Source: a bacterium (GTDB taxonomy: Bacteria; Zhuqueibacterota; QNDG01; JAGLOF01). Taken from it: a DNA stretch of 41,388 nt. Below the pieces are notes generated by a model. That model had not been told where the DNA came from and ran no database searches. It saw nothing but the letters and a program-made list of their open reading frames with translations. A program made the position numbers and the translations under genes. Shown one piece after another: positions 14,594-23,260 of this stretch; position 1 is the stretch's first letter; each line of letters opens with the position of its first letter. The stretch spans positions 1 to 41,388 of the forward strand of contig JAGLOF010000111.1 in the NCBI GenBank assembly GCA_023139105.1, read 5' to 3'.

Positions 14594-15607
14594 CTAACAA
14601 AAACATATAATAAATAAAACACCCACACTTACTTGCATAATAAATACAATTGCTCCCAATAAAAGAGCTTTTGGCCCCTGTTTCACAATACTGGAAAATA
14701 AAATTTTGAGTCCCACACCTGCCATTGCCATTATAAGAAATTCCTTACTGATTCTTTTGAGAATAGGCAGAAAACCTGAAGGGATTAAATGACAATTTGC
14801 TATAATTGCCAAAATAATAAAACCAAGAATAAAACCAGGAATAGGGAATTTGCGTCCTATTGACTTTTCAGTGTTGCGTTTATATATAAAGCTTAGTAAT
14901 AAAAGAACCGGTCCGAGTGTTAAAATCCGTCCCATTTTAATAATAGTTGCAATTCTGCCTACTTCATCATTTACACCAAAACCCGCGGCTGTCACCTGTC
15001 CCACAGCCTGAAGAGTCCCTCCTATTAACATTCCGCTCTTTACTGAAAAATCTCGTAAAAGAAGACCAGTAACTAGCGGCACCAAAAATATTCCGGCTGT
15101 ACCAAGAAAATTAACAATTGAAATTGAAAGTCCGGTCTCATCTTCTTTGGCATTTAGAAGAGGAGCGGCTCCGGCAATAGCTGAAGAACCACAAATTCCA
15201 TTTCCAATACCTAGAAGCAGGGAAAATGACGTAGAAATTTTAAAAACTTTACCTAGCAGGTAAGCAAAGCCTATTGCAGTAAAAACAATAAGTACAATTA
15301 ACATAAGACTTTTTAATCCCAAATCCCGCAATATACTGACATCTAACTGGAGACCAAGAAGCATAATGGCTACTGCCAAAAATTTTTTCTCTGCAAAATC
15401 AATCCCTTTATAAAATATTTTGTCAATACGTAAAAGGTTACCTGTTAGTATTCCCAATAAAATTGCTAAAACCACCGATCCGACAGGTATATAAACTGCC
15501 CCCATTTTAGCAAGAAAACTTATTGCTACAACAAGGAAAAAACCCGGAATATAACCTGTAATATGACTATTTCCCTTCAACCATTTACTCAAATGACATA
15601 AATCCAA
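14594..15607 (-). CDS. YeiH/UPF0324 family membrane transporter (putative sulfate exporter)
   Basis: 337 residues, about ten hydrophobic helices. Family motifs: FFLVVAISFLAKMG, VVLAILLGILTGNLL, KFLAVAIMLLGLQLD, the signature GIGNGICGSSAIAGAAP, SIVNFLGTAGIFLVPLVT and GGTLQAVGQVTAAGF. This matches PF03601; the function in this family is poorly established (sulfonate/sulfate or taurine-linked export has been proposed). The start is a TTG at 15607 with AAGGA about 7 bases upstream; no in-frame ATG is near. It lies 21 bases downstream of a broken histidine kinase, on the same strand, and appears intact. Confidence 0.9.
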   Translation of the reverse strand: MDLCHLSKWLKGNSHITGYIPGFFLVVAISFLAKMGAVYIPVGSVVLAILLGILTGNLLRIDKIFYKGIDFAEKKFLAVAIMLLGLQLDVSILRDLGLKSLMLIVLIVFTAIGFAYLLGKVFKISTSFSLLLGIGNGICGSSAIAGAAPLLNAKEDETGLSISIVNFLGTAGIFLVPLVTGLLLRDFSVKSGMLIGGTLQAVGQVTAAGFGVNDEVGRIATIIKMGRILTLGPVLLLLSFIYKRNTEKSIGRKFPIPGFILGFIILAIIANCHLIPSGFLPILKRISKEFLIMAMAGVGLKILFSSIVKQGPKALLLGAIVFIMQVSVGVLFIICFC

Positions 15608-15628
15608 AAATTATTCCTTAATTTTTAA

Positions 15629-16020
15629 TTATAACTTAAACCGAATAATAAACTTTGTTCCACTTCGCCTTTTCACTAAAAGTTTACCACCAATTTGATT
15701 CGTCAAAATAATAATTAACTGCATACCTAAAGATTCTGTTTTATGAATATCTATATCTTTGGGAAGACCAACACCATTATCCTGCACAATTAATTCAGCC
15801 ATATCAGACATATGCGGATGAAGATAAATTTTTATCTCACCCGAACTTTTAAATGATAAAGGAAAAGCATATTTTAATGAATTTGAAACGAGTTCATTAA
15901 TTATCAATCCACAGGGAACTGCTATATCAATACCAAGGGAAACATCTCCAATATCAGTCTTTAGTTTGATTCTAATTCATAAATTCTGGCTTCTAATTCT
16001 TTTTTGGCAAGAACCTGCAT
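15629..16020 (-). pseudogene. Truncated histidine kinase (ATPase domain remnant)
   Basis: The 3' part encodes a HATPase_c domain: IPxG-type run AVPCGLIINELVSNSLKYAF (N box), LIVQDNGVGLPKDI (G1) and SLGMQLIIILTNQIGGKL (G2). Upstream in the same frame the coding continues to IRIKLKTDIGDVSLGIDIAV and then meets a TGA. A second frame starting at the ATG 16020 reads MQVLAKKELEARIYELES, which looks like the linker after a PAS domain. The region between (the phosphoacceptor helices) is absent. So an internal deletion removed the His-containing domain and left two out-of-frame fragments of a PAS/HisKA_2-type kinase. It accompanies a broken FIST gene. Confidence 0.75.
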
Positions 16021-16112
16021 ATAAAGCCTCTATTAAAAAATATAAAATTAACTATCACGTACAGCATGATTTCCACACCTGCACACTGCCCCATTATACA
16101 CTTAATTATCAT

Positions 16113-17044
16113 TCAATTCCGACTCCCTAAAGCCCACAATACAACTGTTTCGTTATGGAATTTGCTCATCTCAAAACCTTTTTTCAGCTTGTTTATCGGG
16201 CCAATTTCACCATATGTGTAGAAACCAATCAAAGGCACATCATAACCAAAAATCTTTTTTACTGCGTCTACTTCATCTTGAGTACGCCGGCCAAGTACCA
16301 ACTTTCGACCAACACAGCTAAACATAAATATCAACTCCGGATTACTTCCACAAAGACTCTCGACTGCCTGTTCAGCTGCATGTTTTGCTTCGTCAATAAT
16401 ATCTCTTCTGGTAGCTGTGGTCAGGGTTATGGCGCTACCAACCGGAATCGAACCGGCCAGGGTAATCATACCCTTGTCTTTATCACCGGATAAGCCACAT
16501 CGTAATTGAAAATATTCTTCATCCTATATAGATACTTTATCATCGATAAGACCAAATGGGTACTCCAAATATGTTCCAGGGAGTCTTTTAGCCCTTTCCT
16601 CACCTAAAAACAATGTATATAACCCAAGAGCAGACTCATCATCAAATTTGATTACTGTATTACCTTGAGCTTCTGTACAGTAAAAGCGATTTCCAATAGA
16701 TTCAAAACCACTTCTAACTCCAATACCTGTATTATAATTTTTTCCAATTATCATTAATCCCGGCATAGCATTTTTATACACCTTACCATTAAAACAACAG
16801 ATTGTTCTGAAAAACCCACAGTAGATATTTCTCCTGCCGTTGTCCCTCCAACCATAGGGATATTTCCTGTAACCGAGATAATGCCCTCTAATAGTTGTTT
16901 ATGGTTAAAGCATGTAGCTGCAAAAACTATGACTACATCAGGAGCAGCCTTGTGCATTTTTAATGCCTCAAACGCTGCTTCATTGCCAGCTTCAAAAGAA
17001 TCTTTCTTCATACTTTTACCGACACCAACTGATATTTCGGACAC
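16113..17044 (-). pseudogene. FIST-domain sensor protein, broken
   Basis: Starts with a GTG at 17044 behind AAGGAGGG. The first frame encodes FIST_N (MSEISVGVGKSMKKDSFEAG...PDVVIVFAATCFNHKQLLEGI...GGTTAGEISTVGFSEQSVVLMV). At about 16775 the frame shifts and jumps to GKVYKNAMPGLMIIGKNYNT, i.e. roughly 100 residues of FIST_N are missing. The second frame (FIST_N end/FIST_C, GIGVRSGFESIGNRFYCTEA) runs to a TAG at 16524-16526, then continues in the same frame as DEEYFQLRCGLSGDKDKG...FMFSCVGRKLVLG...IGFYTYGEIGP...SKFHNETVVLWALG. So there is one deletion/frameshift and one nonsense codon (probably CAG to TAG). FIST proteins sense small ligands upstream of kinases. Confidence 0.85.
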
Positions 17045-17372
17045 AATACCCTCCTTGTATCAAAACATAAAGAATCATAGGATACTACAGTTCAGCCAGA
17101 GTAAAAAGTTCTATAATTACTTTGAGGAAAAAAATATTGGCGAATTTATAGGGACTGATATTTTTATTAAAATTTTATACAGATAGGCACTTACATGTGA
17201 TCAAATACTTATTGTATTTATTATACAACAAATACAGATCAAATGCAAGTTACTAATACTATATTGATTATCTAAAACAATACAGATACTAAAAAAATAC
17301 GAAATACTCCTTGACTTTTTTAGTTCTATATCGTACTATCTGATATCAAACTAAAATAAAGGAACGATCCTT
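17045..17372. other. Intergenic region between the FIST remnant and the beta-helix operon
   Basis: A+T-rich, divergent on both sides. I see only the FIST ribosome site at its left end and the promoter at 17311; no further gene or repeat. Confidence 0.6.
17311..17339 (+). promoter_or_regulatory. Sigma-70-type promoter of the 17373-20754 operon
   Basis: TTGACT (17311-17316), 17 bases, TACTAT (17334-17339). The same TTGACT-N17 form precedes the 35607 and 39100 genes. Confidence 0.75.
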
Positions 17373-18431
17373 ATGTATCTCAAAATAACATTTATTGTAC
17401 TCTTCATTGCATTAACTGCTAAAACTCAGACACTTTATATCAACCCTCTTATTGGTGACGATACCAAGCCCGGCACATTAGAAGAACCACTCAAAACATT
17501 GACAAAAGCTGCAAAGCTCATCAATAATTCTGATACACAGGGTACAAGTACCCTTATTCTCGCCCCCGGACTATATCATATAGAACAAACAGTATTATTC
17601 AAAAGCAACCACCGCTATTCTAAAAGTCAGCGTCTGACAATTCAGGCTCACATCCTGCCTGATGATACAGCCTGGACTCACCAGGATATGCCGATTATTA
17701 TCTCCACAGAAATACCAAAAAAATGGAAGCTCTCTGGTTCTCCCCAAGAATTGACAGCAATTCAGATAGAGACAAGTCATGTAACAATTAAGGGAATCAA
17801 ATTCCTTGGCAGCCCTGTACCCACGATCTGGCACTACCCTATTGCCAGATATGGAAAAACTCTAACTGACCTTCACATTACACAATGTGCATTTGTCATG
17901 GACAGAGCTGGCGTAACATCAAACGTTGGCATTCTTTCCAACGGACATGCAACAGTTGTTGACCATTGTATATTCTACCGTTGTAGAAATCCAGTTGTCT
18001 TCTGGCGTGCTGAAGGCGGAAAATCTATAGGAAATGCCATGCATCACTGCATTATACACGATGCTTACACATCAGCCATTTGGGTCTGTGATACCGAGAC
18101 CGATCTTTTATTTCATCACAACATTATAGATGGTGCCGAGTATGTATGGATGCGTGATGCTGGTGCCTCCCGTAACTACTCGCTCTCAAATTGCATAATC
18201 ACAGACTTTAAAACTTATTCAGGACAGTCCGGTGATGGTTTTAAACTCAGCCTTACAGGACCTGAGATTATATATAAAGAAGTCCAGGTGATAAAGTCAG
18301 GAAATATCGAATTGGTCAATGATCATGGTATAGATGCCCCTTTACCAAGAAATTATCTGCATGTCAAGCCTGGAACAAAAGGTTCAAAATTGGGTGCCGG
18401 TCTTTTTCTTAAAGCAGAAAACCGAAAATGA
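17373..18431 (+). CDS. Secreted right-handed beta-helix protein
   Basis: 352 residues with a signal peptide (MYLKITFIVLFIALTAKTQT) and a start typical of parallel beta-helix proteins (LYINPLIGDDTKPGTLEEPLKTLTKAA...LILAPGLYHIEQT). Coils follow as short repeats (HVTIKGIKFLG; LHITQCAFVMDRAG; TVVDHCIFYRCRNP; MHHCIIHDAYTSAIWV; LLFHHNIIDGAEYV; YSLSNCIITDF). This fold is used by polysaccharide lyases and surface carbohydrate-binding proteins; no catalytic site can be assigned. AAGGA lies before the ATG. The end overlaps the next start by ATGA. It lacks the C-terminal sorting domain seen in the other giants. Confidence 0.8.
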   Translation: MYLKITFIVLFIALTAKTQTLYINPLIGDDTKPGTLEEPLKTLTKAAKLINNSDTQGTSTLILAPGLYHIEQTVLFKSNHRYSKSQRLTIQAHILPDDTAWTHQDMPIIISTEIPKKWKLSGSPQELTAIQIETSHVTIKGIKFLGSPVPTIWHYPIARYGKTLTDLHITQCAFVMDRAGVTSNVGILSNGHATVVDHCIFYRCRNPVVFWRAEGGKSIGNAMHHCIIHDAYTSAIWVCDTETDLLFHHNIIDGAEYVWMRDAGASRNYSLSNCIITDFKTYSGQSGDGFKLSLTGPEIIYKEVQVIKSGNIELVNDHGIDAPLPRNYLHVKPGTKGSKLGAGLFLKAENRK

Positions 18432-18901
18432 CTCATCTTGAATTCAAAACATTAGCAAAAGATATTCTAAAGCGTGCACAGGCATGTTATCTGTCTACGT
18501 TGGATGACAGAGGACAGCCTCTGATTCGGGCAATGAACAATCTGCGTAATCTTGAACAGTACCCCGTGCAGGCAAAGTGGATTAATAAAAATCTGTCAGC
18601 GCATACAGTATTATTTACAACAACAACCAATTCAGCTAAAGTACATCAATTGATAAAAAATCCAAAAGCATCTGTACTTTACGCAGTTCCAGGTGAGTTT
18701 AAAGGCATTACTTTTCTGGGAGAAATGAAAGTGACAACTGATAACAAGATACGTCATGGCATATTCCATGAAGACTGGAGGCTATTTTACCCACAGGGTG
18801 CATTAGACCCCAACCACAGCCTCCTGATCATGGAACCGGTATTATCTGAGTGCTGGTTTGATAATAAAAAAACTACATTTGCATTAGAGACAATATTATG
18901 A
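18428..18901 (+). CDS. FMN-binding split-barrel (pyridoxamine 5'-phosphate oxidase-like) protein
   Basis: 157 residues. The N-terminal pattern ACYLSTLDDRGQPLIRAMNNLRN, then HTVLFTTTTNSAKVHQLIKNPKASVLYAVP and FKGITFLGEMKVTTD are the split-barrel core; HGIFHEDWRLFYPQGALDPNHSLLIMEP is the C-terminal part. Members bind FMN, F420 or haem, and the general-stress-protein-26 type fits this length. Substrate and cofactor cannot be decided. It is coupled at both ends by ATGA overlaps (18428 and 18898), so it is co-expressed with the beta-helix protein and a MarR regulator, which may respond to a redox or small-molecule cue. Confidence 0.85.
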   Translation: MTHLEFKTLAKDILKRAQACYLSTLDDRGQPLIRAMNNLRNLEQYPVQAKWINKNLSAHTVLFTTTTNSAKVHQLIKNPKASVLYAVPGEFKGITFLGEMKVTTDNKIRHGIFHEDWRLFYPQGALDPNHSLLIMEPVLSECWFDNKKTTFALETIL

Positions 18902-19479
18902 GTAGACAGAATAAACGATCCACCGCCAGAGACAGTAGCTTTAAGACTTCTGGCGAAGCCGGGGATGAGAGACTTGAAGCCAGCACATATGTGCCTATAA
19001 GTTTAAGATCTAGAACTACTAGCGGGGCAAGTGATTTGAAGATCAATCAAGCTGGCTTTCTCATGGCTAAGATCCATCAAACTTCAAGCCGTATTTTTTC
19101 CCGTATGCTGCGCGATGAAAACATTGAAATCAATCCGGCACAGGGACGCATTCTCTTTGTTCTCTGGCAGACCGACGGCGTCCCTATTCAGGAACTGGCA
19201 AAGCAGACCTCCCTGAGAAAATCCACATTGACAAGCATGCTTGACCGTCTTGAGGATGCAGGTTATATACGACGAGTTGCATCAAAAACCGACCGTAGAA
19301 AAATTCTTATCTGGCGCACACAAAAAGATAAAGACCTGCAACAGCAGTATGATCATATATCAGACAAAATGGGAAAAATATATTATAATGGTTTCAATTC
19401 ACAACAAATGCAGCGTTTTGATGATGATCTGCGACATATCCTGCATAATCTAGAATCTACTGAAGAGCAACTATTTTGA
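18898..19479 (+). CDS. MarR family transcriptional regulator with N-terminal extension
   Basis: 193 residues. The MarR core starts near residue 47 (INQAGFLMAKIHQTSSRIFSRML), with helix-turn-helix IQELAKQTSLRKSTLTSMLDRLEDAGYI and wing RRVASKTDRRK, and a C-terminal dimer helix. The first ~45 residues (rich in Ser, Arg, Thr and Gly) are not typical of MarR proteins and look disordered. The ATG is placed by the ATGA overlap with the upstream gene; an internal TTG at LKINQ is an alternative that would give a normal-length MarR. It probably controls its own operon (beta-helix, split-barrel, hydrolase). Confidence 0.88.
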   Translation: MSRQNKRSTARDSSFKTSGEAGDERLEASTYVPISLRSRTTSGASDLKINQAGFLMAKIHQTSSRIFSRMLRDENIEINPAQGRILFVLWQTDGVPIQELAKQTSLRKSTLTSMLDRLEDAGYIRRVASKTDRRKILIWRTQKDKDLQQQYDHISDKMGKIYYNGFNSQQMQRFDDDLRHILHNLESTEEQLF

Positions 19480-19494
19480 AAGGATAAAAAGAAA

Positions 19495-20754
19495 ATGAAA
19501 AACAATCTGATTAGAGCAACATTTATTGGATTAATCTGTCTGACCTTATCTACAAATCTACAGGCTCAAGGGCTTCCAACTGCAAAACCTTCTTCTATTG
19601 GAATGGACAAGCAACGTCTCAAGCGTATAGATAAGATGCTGCTCAATCACATTAATAAGAAGGAGTTGGCAGGTGCTGTAGCTCTTGTAGGCCGCCATGG
19701 GAAAACGGCATATTTCAAATCCTTCGGGCATATGAATATTGAAGCCAATATTCCCATGCGAGATGATGCAATCTTCCGTATCGCATCTATGACAAAACTT
19801 ATTACGACAGTAGGTTTTATGATTCTTTACGAAGAAGATTTTTTCAACCTAAATGATCCTGTCTCAAATTTTATACCTGAGTTAAAATCCTGCAAAGTAG
19901 CAGTTCCCAGGCAGGATGGCTCCGGCCTGGATTATCTTCCGCAGAAGCATGAAATGACTATTCGTGATTTACTCCGCCATACATCAGGCCTGACATATGC
20001 TTTTGGTTACAACCATATTGATTCATTAATTACCCGTGCTGGACCCAATATGTATAGTGGCGATTTATCAAATTTTATTTTGGAACTTATTAAATTGCCT
20101 CTGGCCTGGCAGCCCGGCACAAAATGGGAATACGGCTATTCAACCGATATAATAGGATATCTCATTGAGTATTTTTCCGGCATGACTCTGGACAATTTCA
20201 TTGATGACAAGATTCTCCATCCATTAAAAATGCTGGATACCGGCTTTTGGGTAGATCAGCATGATATACTACGTCTGCCTAATTTATATAAAGCTGAAAA
20301 GGGAAGATTGATCCTGAGTGAACGTGCGACTAAAAGTCGCTTTCTAAAGAAACCGGCAATCCTCTCCGGCGGTGGTGGACTTACCTCTACTGCATCAGAC
20401 TATGCTCGTTTTCTCCAGATGCTCCTCAATGAAGGGATTCTTGAGGGTAACCGAATTTTAGGTTCCAAAACTGTGGAATTGATGTTCGCCAACCATTTAA
20501 ATGGAATTGATCATAATTGGCTTACTAAAGGCACCGGTTTCGGTTTAGGAATGGCAATTGTTGAAGATATTGGCATCAATGGTGAGATTGGATCTGTGGG
20601 TACAGGCTCCTGGGCCGGTATATACAACACATTTTTCTTTATTGATCCCAAAGAGCATATGTTTGGTATTCTGATGACACAGACCAGTCCATTTGAACTG
20701 TATAATCTCTCAATACGATTTAAAAAAAGCAGTATGCAGTCAATCATTAATTAA
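19495..20754 (+). CDS. Serine hydrolase of the class C beta-lactamase / DD-peptidase family
   Basis: 419 residues with a signal peptide (IGLICLTLSTNLQAQG). The nucleophile motif SMTK is at Ser98-Lys101 (FRIASMTKLITT); RHTSGLTY and the second motif region WEYGYSTDIIGYL (YxS/N) follow; GGGGLTSTASDYARFLQML and GFGLGMAI near the C-terminus are typical of EstB/penicillin-binding-protein-like esterases. It could be an esterase or a D-aminopeptidase; beta-lactam hydrolysis cannot be claimed. AAAGGAT precedes the ATG, 15 bases after the MarR gene, and it is the last gene of the unit. Confidence 0.9.
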   Translation: MKNNLIRATFIGLICLTLSTNLQAQGLPTAKPSSIGMDKQRLKRIDKMLLNHINKKELAGAVALVGRHGKTAYFKSFGHMNIEANIPMRDDAIFRIASMTKLITTVGFMILYEEDFFNLNDPVSNFIPELKSCKVAVPRQDGSGLDYLPQKHEMTIRDLLRHTSGLTYAFGYNHIDSLITRAGPNMYSGDLSNFILELIKLPLAWQPGTKWEYGYSTDIIGYLIEYFSGMTLDNFIDDKILHPLKMLDTGFWVDQHDILRLPNLYKAEKGRLILSERATKSRFLKKPAILSGGGGLTSTASDYARFLQMLLNEGILEGNRILGSKTVELMFANHLNGIDHNWLTKGTGFGLGMAIVEDIGINGEIGSVGTGSWAGIYNTFFFIDPKEHMFGILMTQTSPFELYNLSIRFKKSSMQSIIN

Positions 20755-20832
20755 AATTGAATTGGATTTTGGAGGAATGTATATTGTTATTTTCCTGAAT
20801 AGCTATAAGACAATAATCCATTGAGGTATAGT

Positions 20833-21519
20833 ATGACATCTGATTCGTTTAAAGGCTTTTCACCGGAAACCAGCCATTTCTTCAATGAACTTGCAATGAA
20901 CAATGAGAGATCATGGTTTGAAGCACATCGTGATCAATATGAAGCACATGTTTTAAATCCGTTCAGAGCTTTGGTAACAGCCATGGCACCTGGCATGCAG
21001 GCCATTGATCCTGAACTGGAAATCCGGCCTGCAATTGGAAAAACCATAGCAAGGATCTACCGTGATACGCGTTTCTCAAAAGATAAATCACCATTTCGAT
21101 CTCACCTGTGGGTGGCCTTCAAGCGACCTTACAAGCCCTGGCAGGCTTTCCCTGGATTTTTCATGGAAATCCACGCCGATCGATGGTGGTATGGAATGGG
21201 ATTCTACATGGCCAACAGGAATACAATGGATGGCTTGAGAGAATATATAAGAGAGCGGCCTGAAGATTTTCAATCAGTTCTCAACTGGCAAGCCGGCCAT
21301 TCTCATTTTATTCTGGGTGGTGAAGAATATAAAAGGCCTCAAGCTCCTGATCAGCCTCAAGGAATTCAAGCATGGCTGCAAAAGAAATCTATATACTTTT
21401 CTTGTGAGGGTGAAAGTATGGAGCAGGTTTATTTACCAGGTTTTGCTGATCACCTACTCAATGAGTTTGAGACGCTGGTACCCATCTATCACTTTTTATG
21501 GCGGTTTGCTACACCTTAA
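20833..21519 (+). CDS. DUF2461 family protein
   Basis: 228 residues. Family motifs: FKGFSPETSHFFNELAMNNERSWFEAHRDQYE, IGKTIARIYRDTRFSKDKSPFRSHLWVAF and FFMEIHADRWWYGMGFYMAN. The function is unknown in this family (TIGR02453/DUF2461). The frame opens with a TTG at 20821, but GAGGT sits 5-6 bases before the ATG at 20833, so that start is chosen. A separate promoter is not evident; it may be transcribed with the hydrolase upstream. It ends at a palindromic terminator shared with the convergent serine dehydratase. Confidence 0.9.
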   Translation: MTSDSFKGFSPETSHFFNELAMNNERSWFEAHRDQYEAHVLNPFRALVTAMAPGMQAIDPELEIRPAIGKTIARIYRDTRFSKDKSPFRSHLWVAFKRPYKPWQAFPGFFMEIHADRWWYGMGFYMANRNTMDGLREYIRERPEDFQSVLNWQAGHSHFILGGEEYKRPQAPDQPQGIQAWLQKKSIYFSCEGESMEQVYLPGFADHLLNEFETLVPIYHFLWRFATP

Positions 21520-21530
21520 TAAGATTCATT

Positions 21531-21578
21531 CAACACCGGGTGTTCCAGTAACACCCGGTGTTGGATGTACTTTTTTTT
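21531..21578. terminator. AACACCGGGTGTT palindrome with T-run, convergent terminator
   Basis: CAACACCGGGTGTT (21531-21544), loop CCAGT, AACACCCGGTGTTG (21550-21563), then eight T at 21571-21578. It is the second copy of the 11092-11137 element and lies between convergent gene ends. Confidence 0.8.
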
Positions 21579-21580
21579 AA

Positions 21581-23131
21581 TTAACAGGCCAATTTTTTTT
21601 CAATTCTTTTTGACGAGTCTGTCACTGATAATCCACCAAGTGCTGTGCAACGAAGTTCTGCCGGGAGGGACATCCCTACTACATGCATGGCTTCAATTAC
21701 TTCATCCAAAGGAATTACAGCATCAAATCCGGCCAATGCCATATTAGCGCATGTTACGGCATTGGCCGCAGCCATGACATTCTTGCCCAGACACGGCACT
21801 TCCACACGGTTGGCCACTGGATCGCAGGTCATTCCAAATGTATTCTGAAGTGCTAAAGATGCAGCCGTTACAGCCTCTTCAACGTTACCTCCCATTAGAT
21901 CAACAAGAGCAGCAGCAGCCATGCCTGATCCGGCACCGCACTCGGCCTGACACCCGCCTACTTCAGCAGCAAAGGTGGCATGTTCAGCAATAAATACACC
22001 TATCATCCCACCTGCTAACAGCGCCTTAACCTTCTCCTCCACAGAGTAACCAAGTTTTTCTGCGGCAGCCAGTACAGCTCCCGGCAATCCTCCGCAGGAC
22101 CCGGCAGTAGGCGCAGCTACAATAACTCCCATACTGCTTTTCATCTCCATAAGTGCCGTTATATAAAGCGTTATCAGATTCAAAATGCCTGTATCCAACA
22201 ATTTACTCCGGCTCATGGCTAGTTGATAAGAGTCTGATTGCTGCTTAAGAATACGATCTTTATAATCAGTACCTTGCAGACCACTTGCCACAGATTTATC
22301 CAGAATTTGAACTATTTTTCTCATGTTCATCAATACCTGATCATGAGTAATATTACCTCTGCGTGATTCATACTGCACTGCCAGTTCCCAGAGTGATTCC
22401 CCGGCTTTTGCAGATTGTATCATACCTTGACTTGTTATGAATGGTACAGATAAATTTTTATGTGATAATACCGGCAGTACAGGATTTATTATGTGAATGC
22501 TTTTAACCTGCTCAAACTGTTTAATAGTTTGTATAAGCTTTACATCTAACGGAGTTTGAGATTTGACCTCCACCCACTGACCTTCAAGGACAAAGACACC
22601 ATCATTTTCCGCGTTTTCCTTAATTGTTTTCACAAGTGATTCTACAGGTCCCTTTATAGCCACCATGGTCTCAAAATAATCACCAATCATAGTCATGGCC
22701 ACACCATCAATGGCAATGACCTCTATCATACCACCACCTGTAGAGAGTGCCACAATTTCATGTTCTGAATCCGAATTAATAAGCTTTAACATATACGTAT
22801 TTGGATGTGGCGCATTAAAAGATTTGATCTGAATTGAAATTTCAATGCCAGCATCAGCAATAGCTTCTGCTGAATACGGCAATCTTTCATCAGTGGCCTC
22901 CCAACCCATTAAACCACCGAATAAGCCCATATCCGAACCCTGTGAAGTATGTGTTGTTGCCAGTGAACCCCGGGGATCAAATTGCACATGAACCGAATCA
23001 ATCCTGCCCCCCATTAAATCTCTTGCAATATGTCCAATTCTTAAGGCTGCTGCACAATGTGAACTGGATGGACCGCGCATTACCGGACCTATGACATCAT
23101 TAAATATGCTTGGGGCAGTTTTTACTTTCAA
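21581..23131 (-). CDS. L-serine ammonia-lyase, iron-sulfur dependent
   Basis: Converts L-serine to pyruvate and ammonia with a [4Fe-4S] cluster. The N-terminal beta domain (GPVMRGPSSSHCAAALRIGHIARDL) and C-terminal alpha domain are fused, as in single-chain types. Likely cluster cysteines are in GGCQAEC, TCDPVANRVEVPC (the last two eleven residues apart); GSCGGLPGAV is the substrate loop region. The protein ends SSKRIEKKLAC, with a terminal Cys that in the studied type II enzymes can occupy the active site. The start is a TTG at 23131 with GCGAGG five to six bases before it. At 516 residues it is slightly longer than E. coli SdaA. It appears to be a single-gene unit. Confidence 0.92.
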   Translation of the reverse strand: MKVKTAPSIFNDVIGPVMRGPSSSHCAAALRIGHIARDLMGGRIDSVHVQFDPRGSLATTHTSQGSDMGLFGGLMGWEATDERLPYSAEAIADAGIEISIQIKSFNAPHPNTYMLKLINSDSEHEIVALSTGGGMIEVIAIDGVAMTMIGDYFETMVAIKGPVESLVKTIKENAENDGVFVLEGQWVEVKSQTPLDVKLIQTIKQFEQVKSIHIINPVLPVLSHKNLSVPFITSQGMIQSAKAGESLWELAVQYESRRGNITHDQVLMNMRKIVQILDKSVASGLQGTDYKDRILKQQSDSYQLAMSRSKLLDTGILNLITLYITALMEMKSSMGVIVAAPTAGSCGGLPGAVLAAAEKLGYSVEEKVKALLAGGMIGVFIAEHATFAAEVGGCQAECGAGSGMAAAALVDLMGGNVEEAVTAASLALQNTFGMTCDPVANRVEVPCLGKNVMAAANAVTCANMALAGFDAVIPLDEVIEAMHVVGMSLPAELRCTALGGLSVTDSSKRIEKKLAC

Positions 23132-23260
23132 CAGAACCTCGCCAAATTAGTATAATAAAAAATTTCAACAATAATAATATTAGAATACGAAAAAAACCAA
23201 TCAATTGCAAGCCGGCACATTTGGAAACAATAAAGCAATACACTATCAACAACAGAACGC

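Noticed and set aside
16524-16526. TAG in the FIST gene as pyrrolysine or readthrough
   Set aside because: The same gene also has a deletion with frameshift and the partner kinase is broken, so decay explains it. No pyrrolysine genes are in view.
19004-19025. TCTAGAACTACTAGCGG resembling a cloning-vector polylinker
   Set aside because: Only a partial match, in frame within a gene; no further vector sequence around it.
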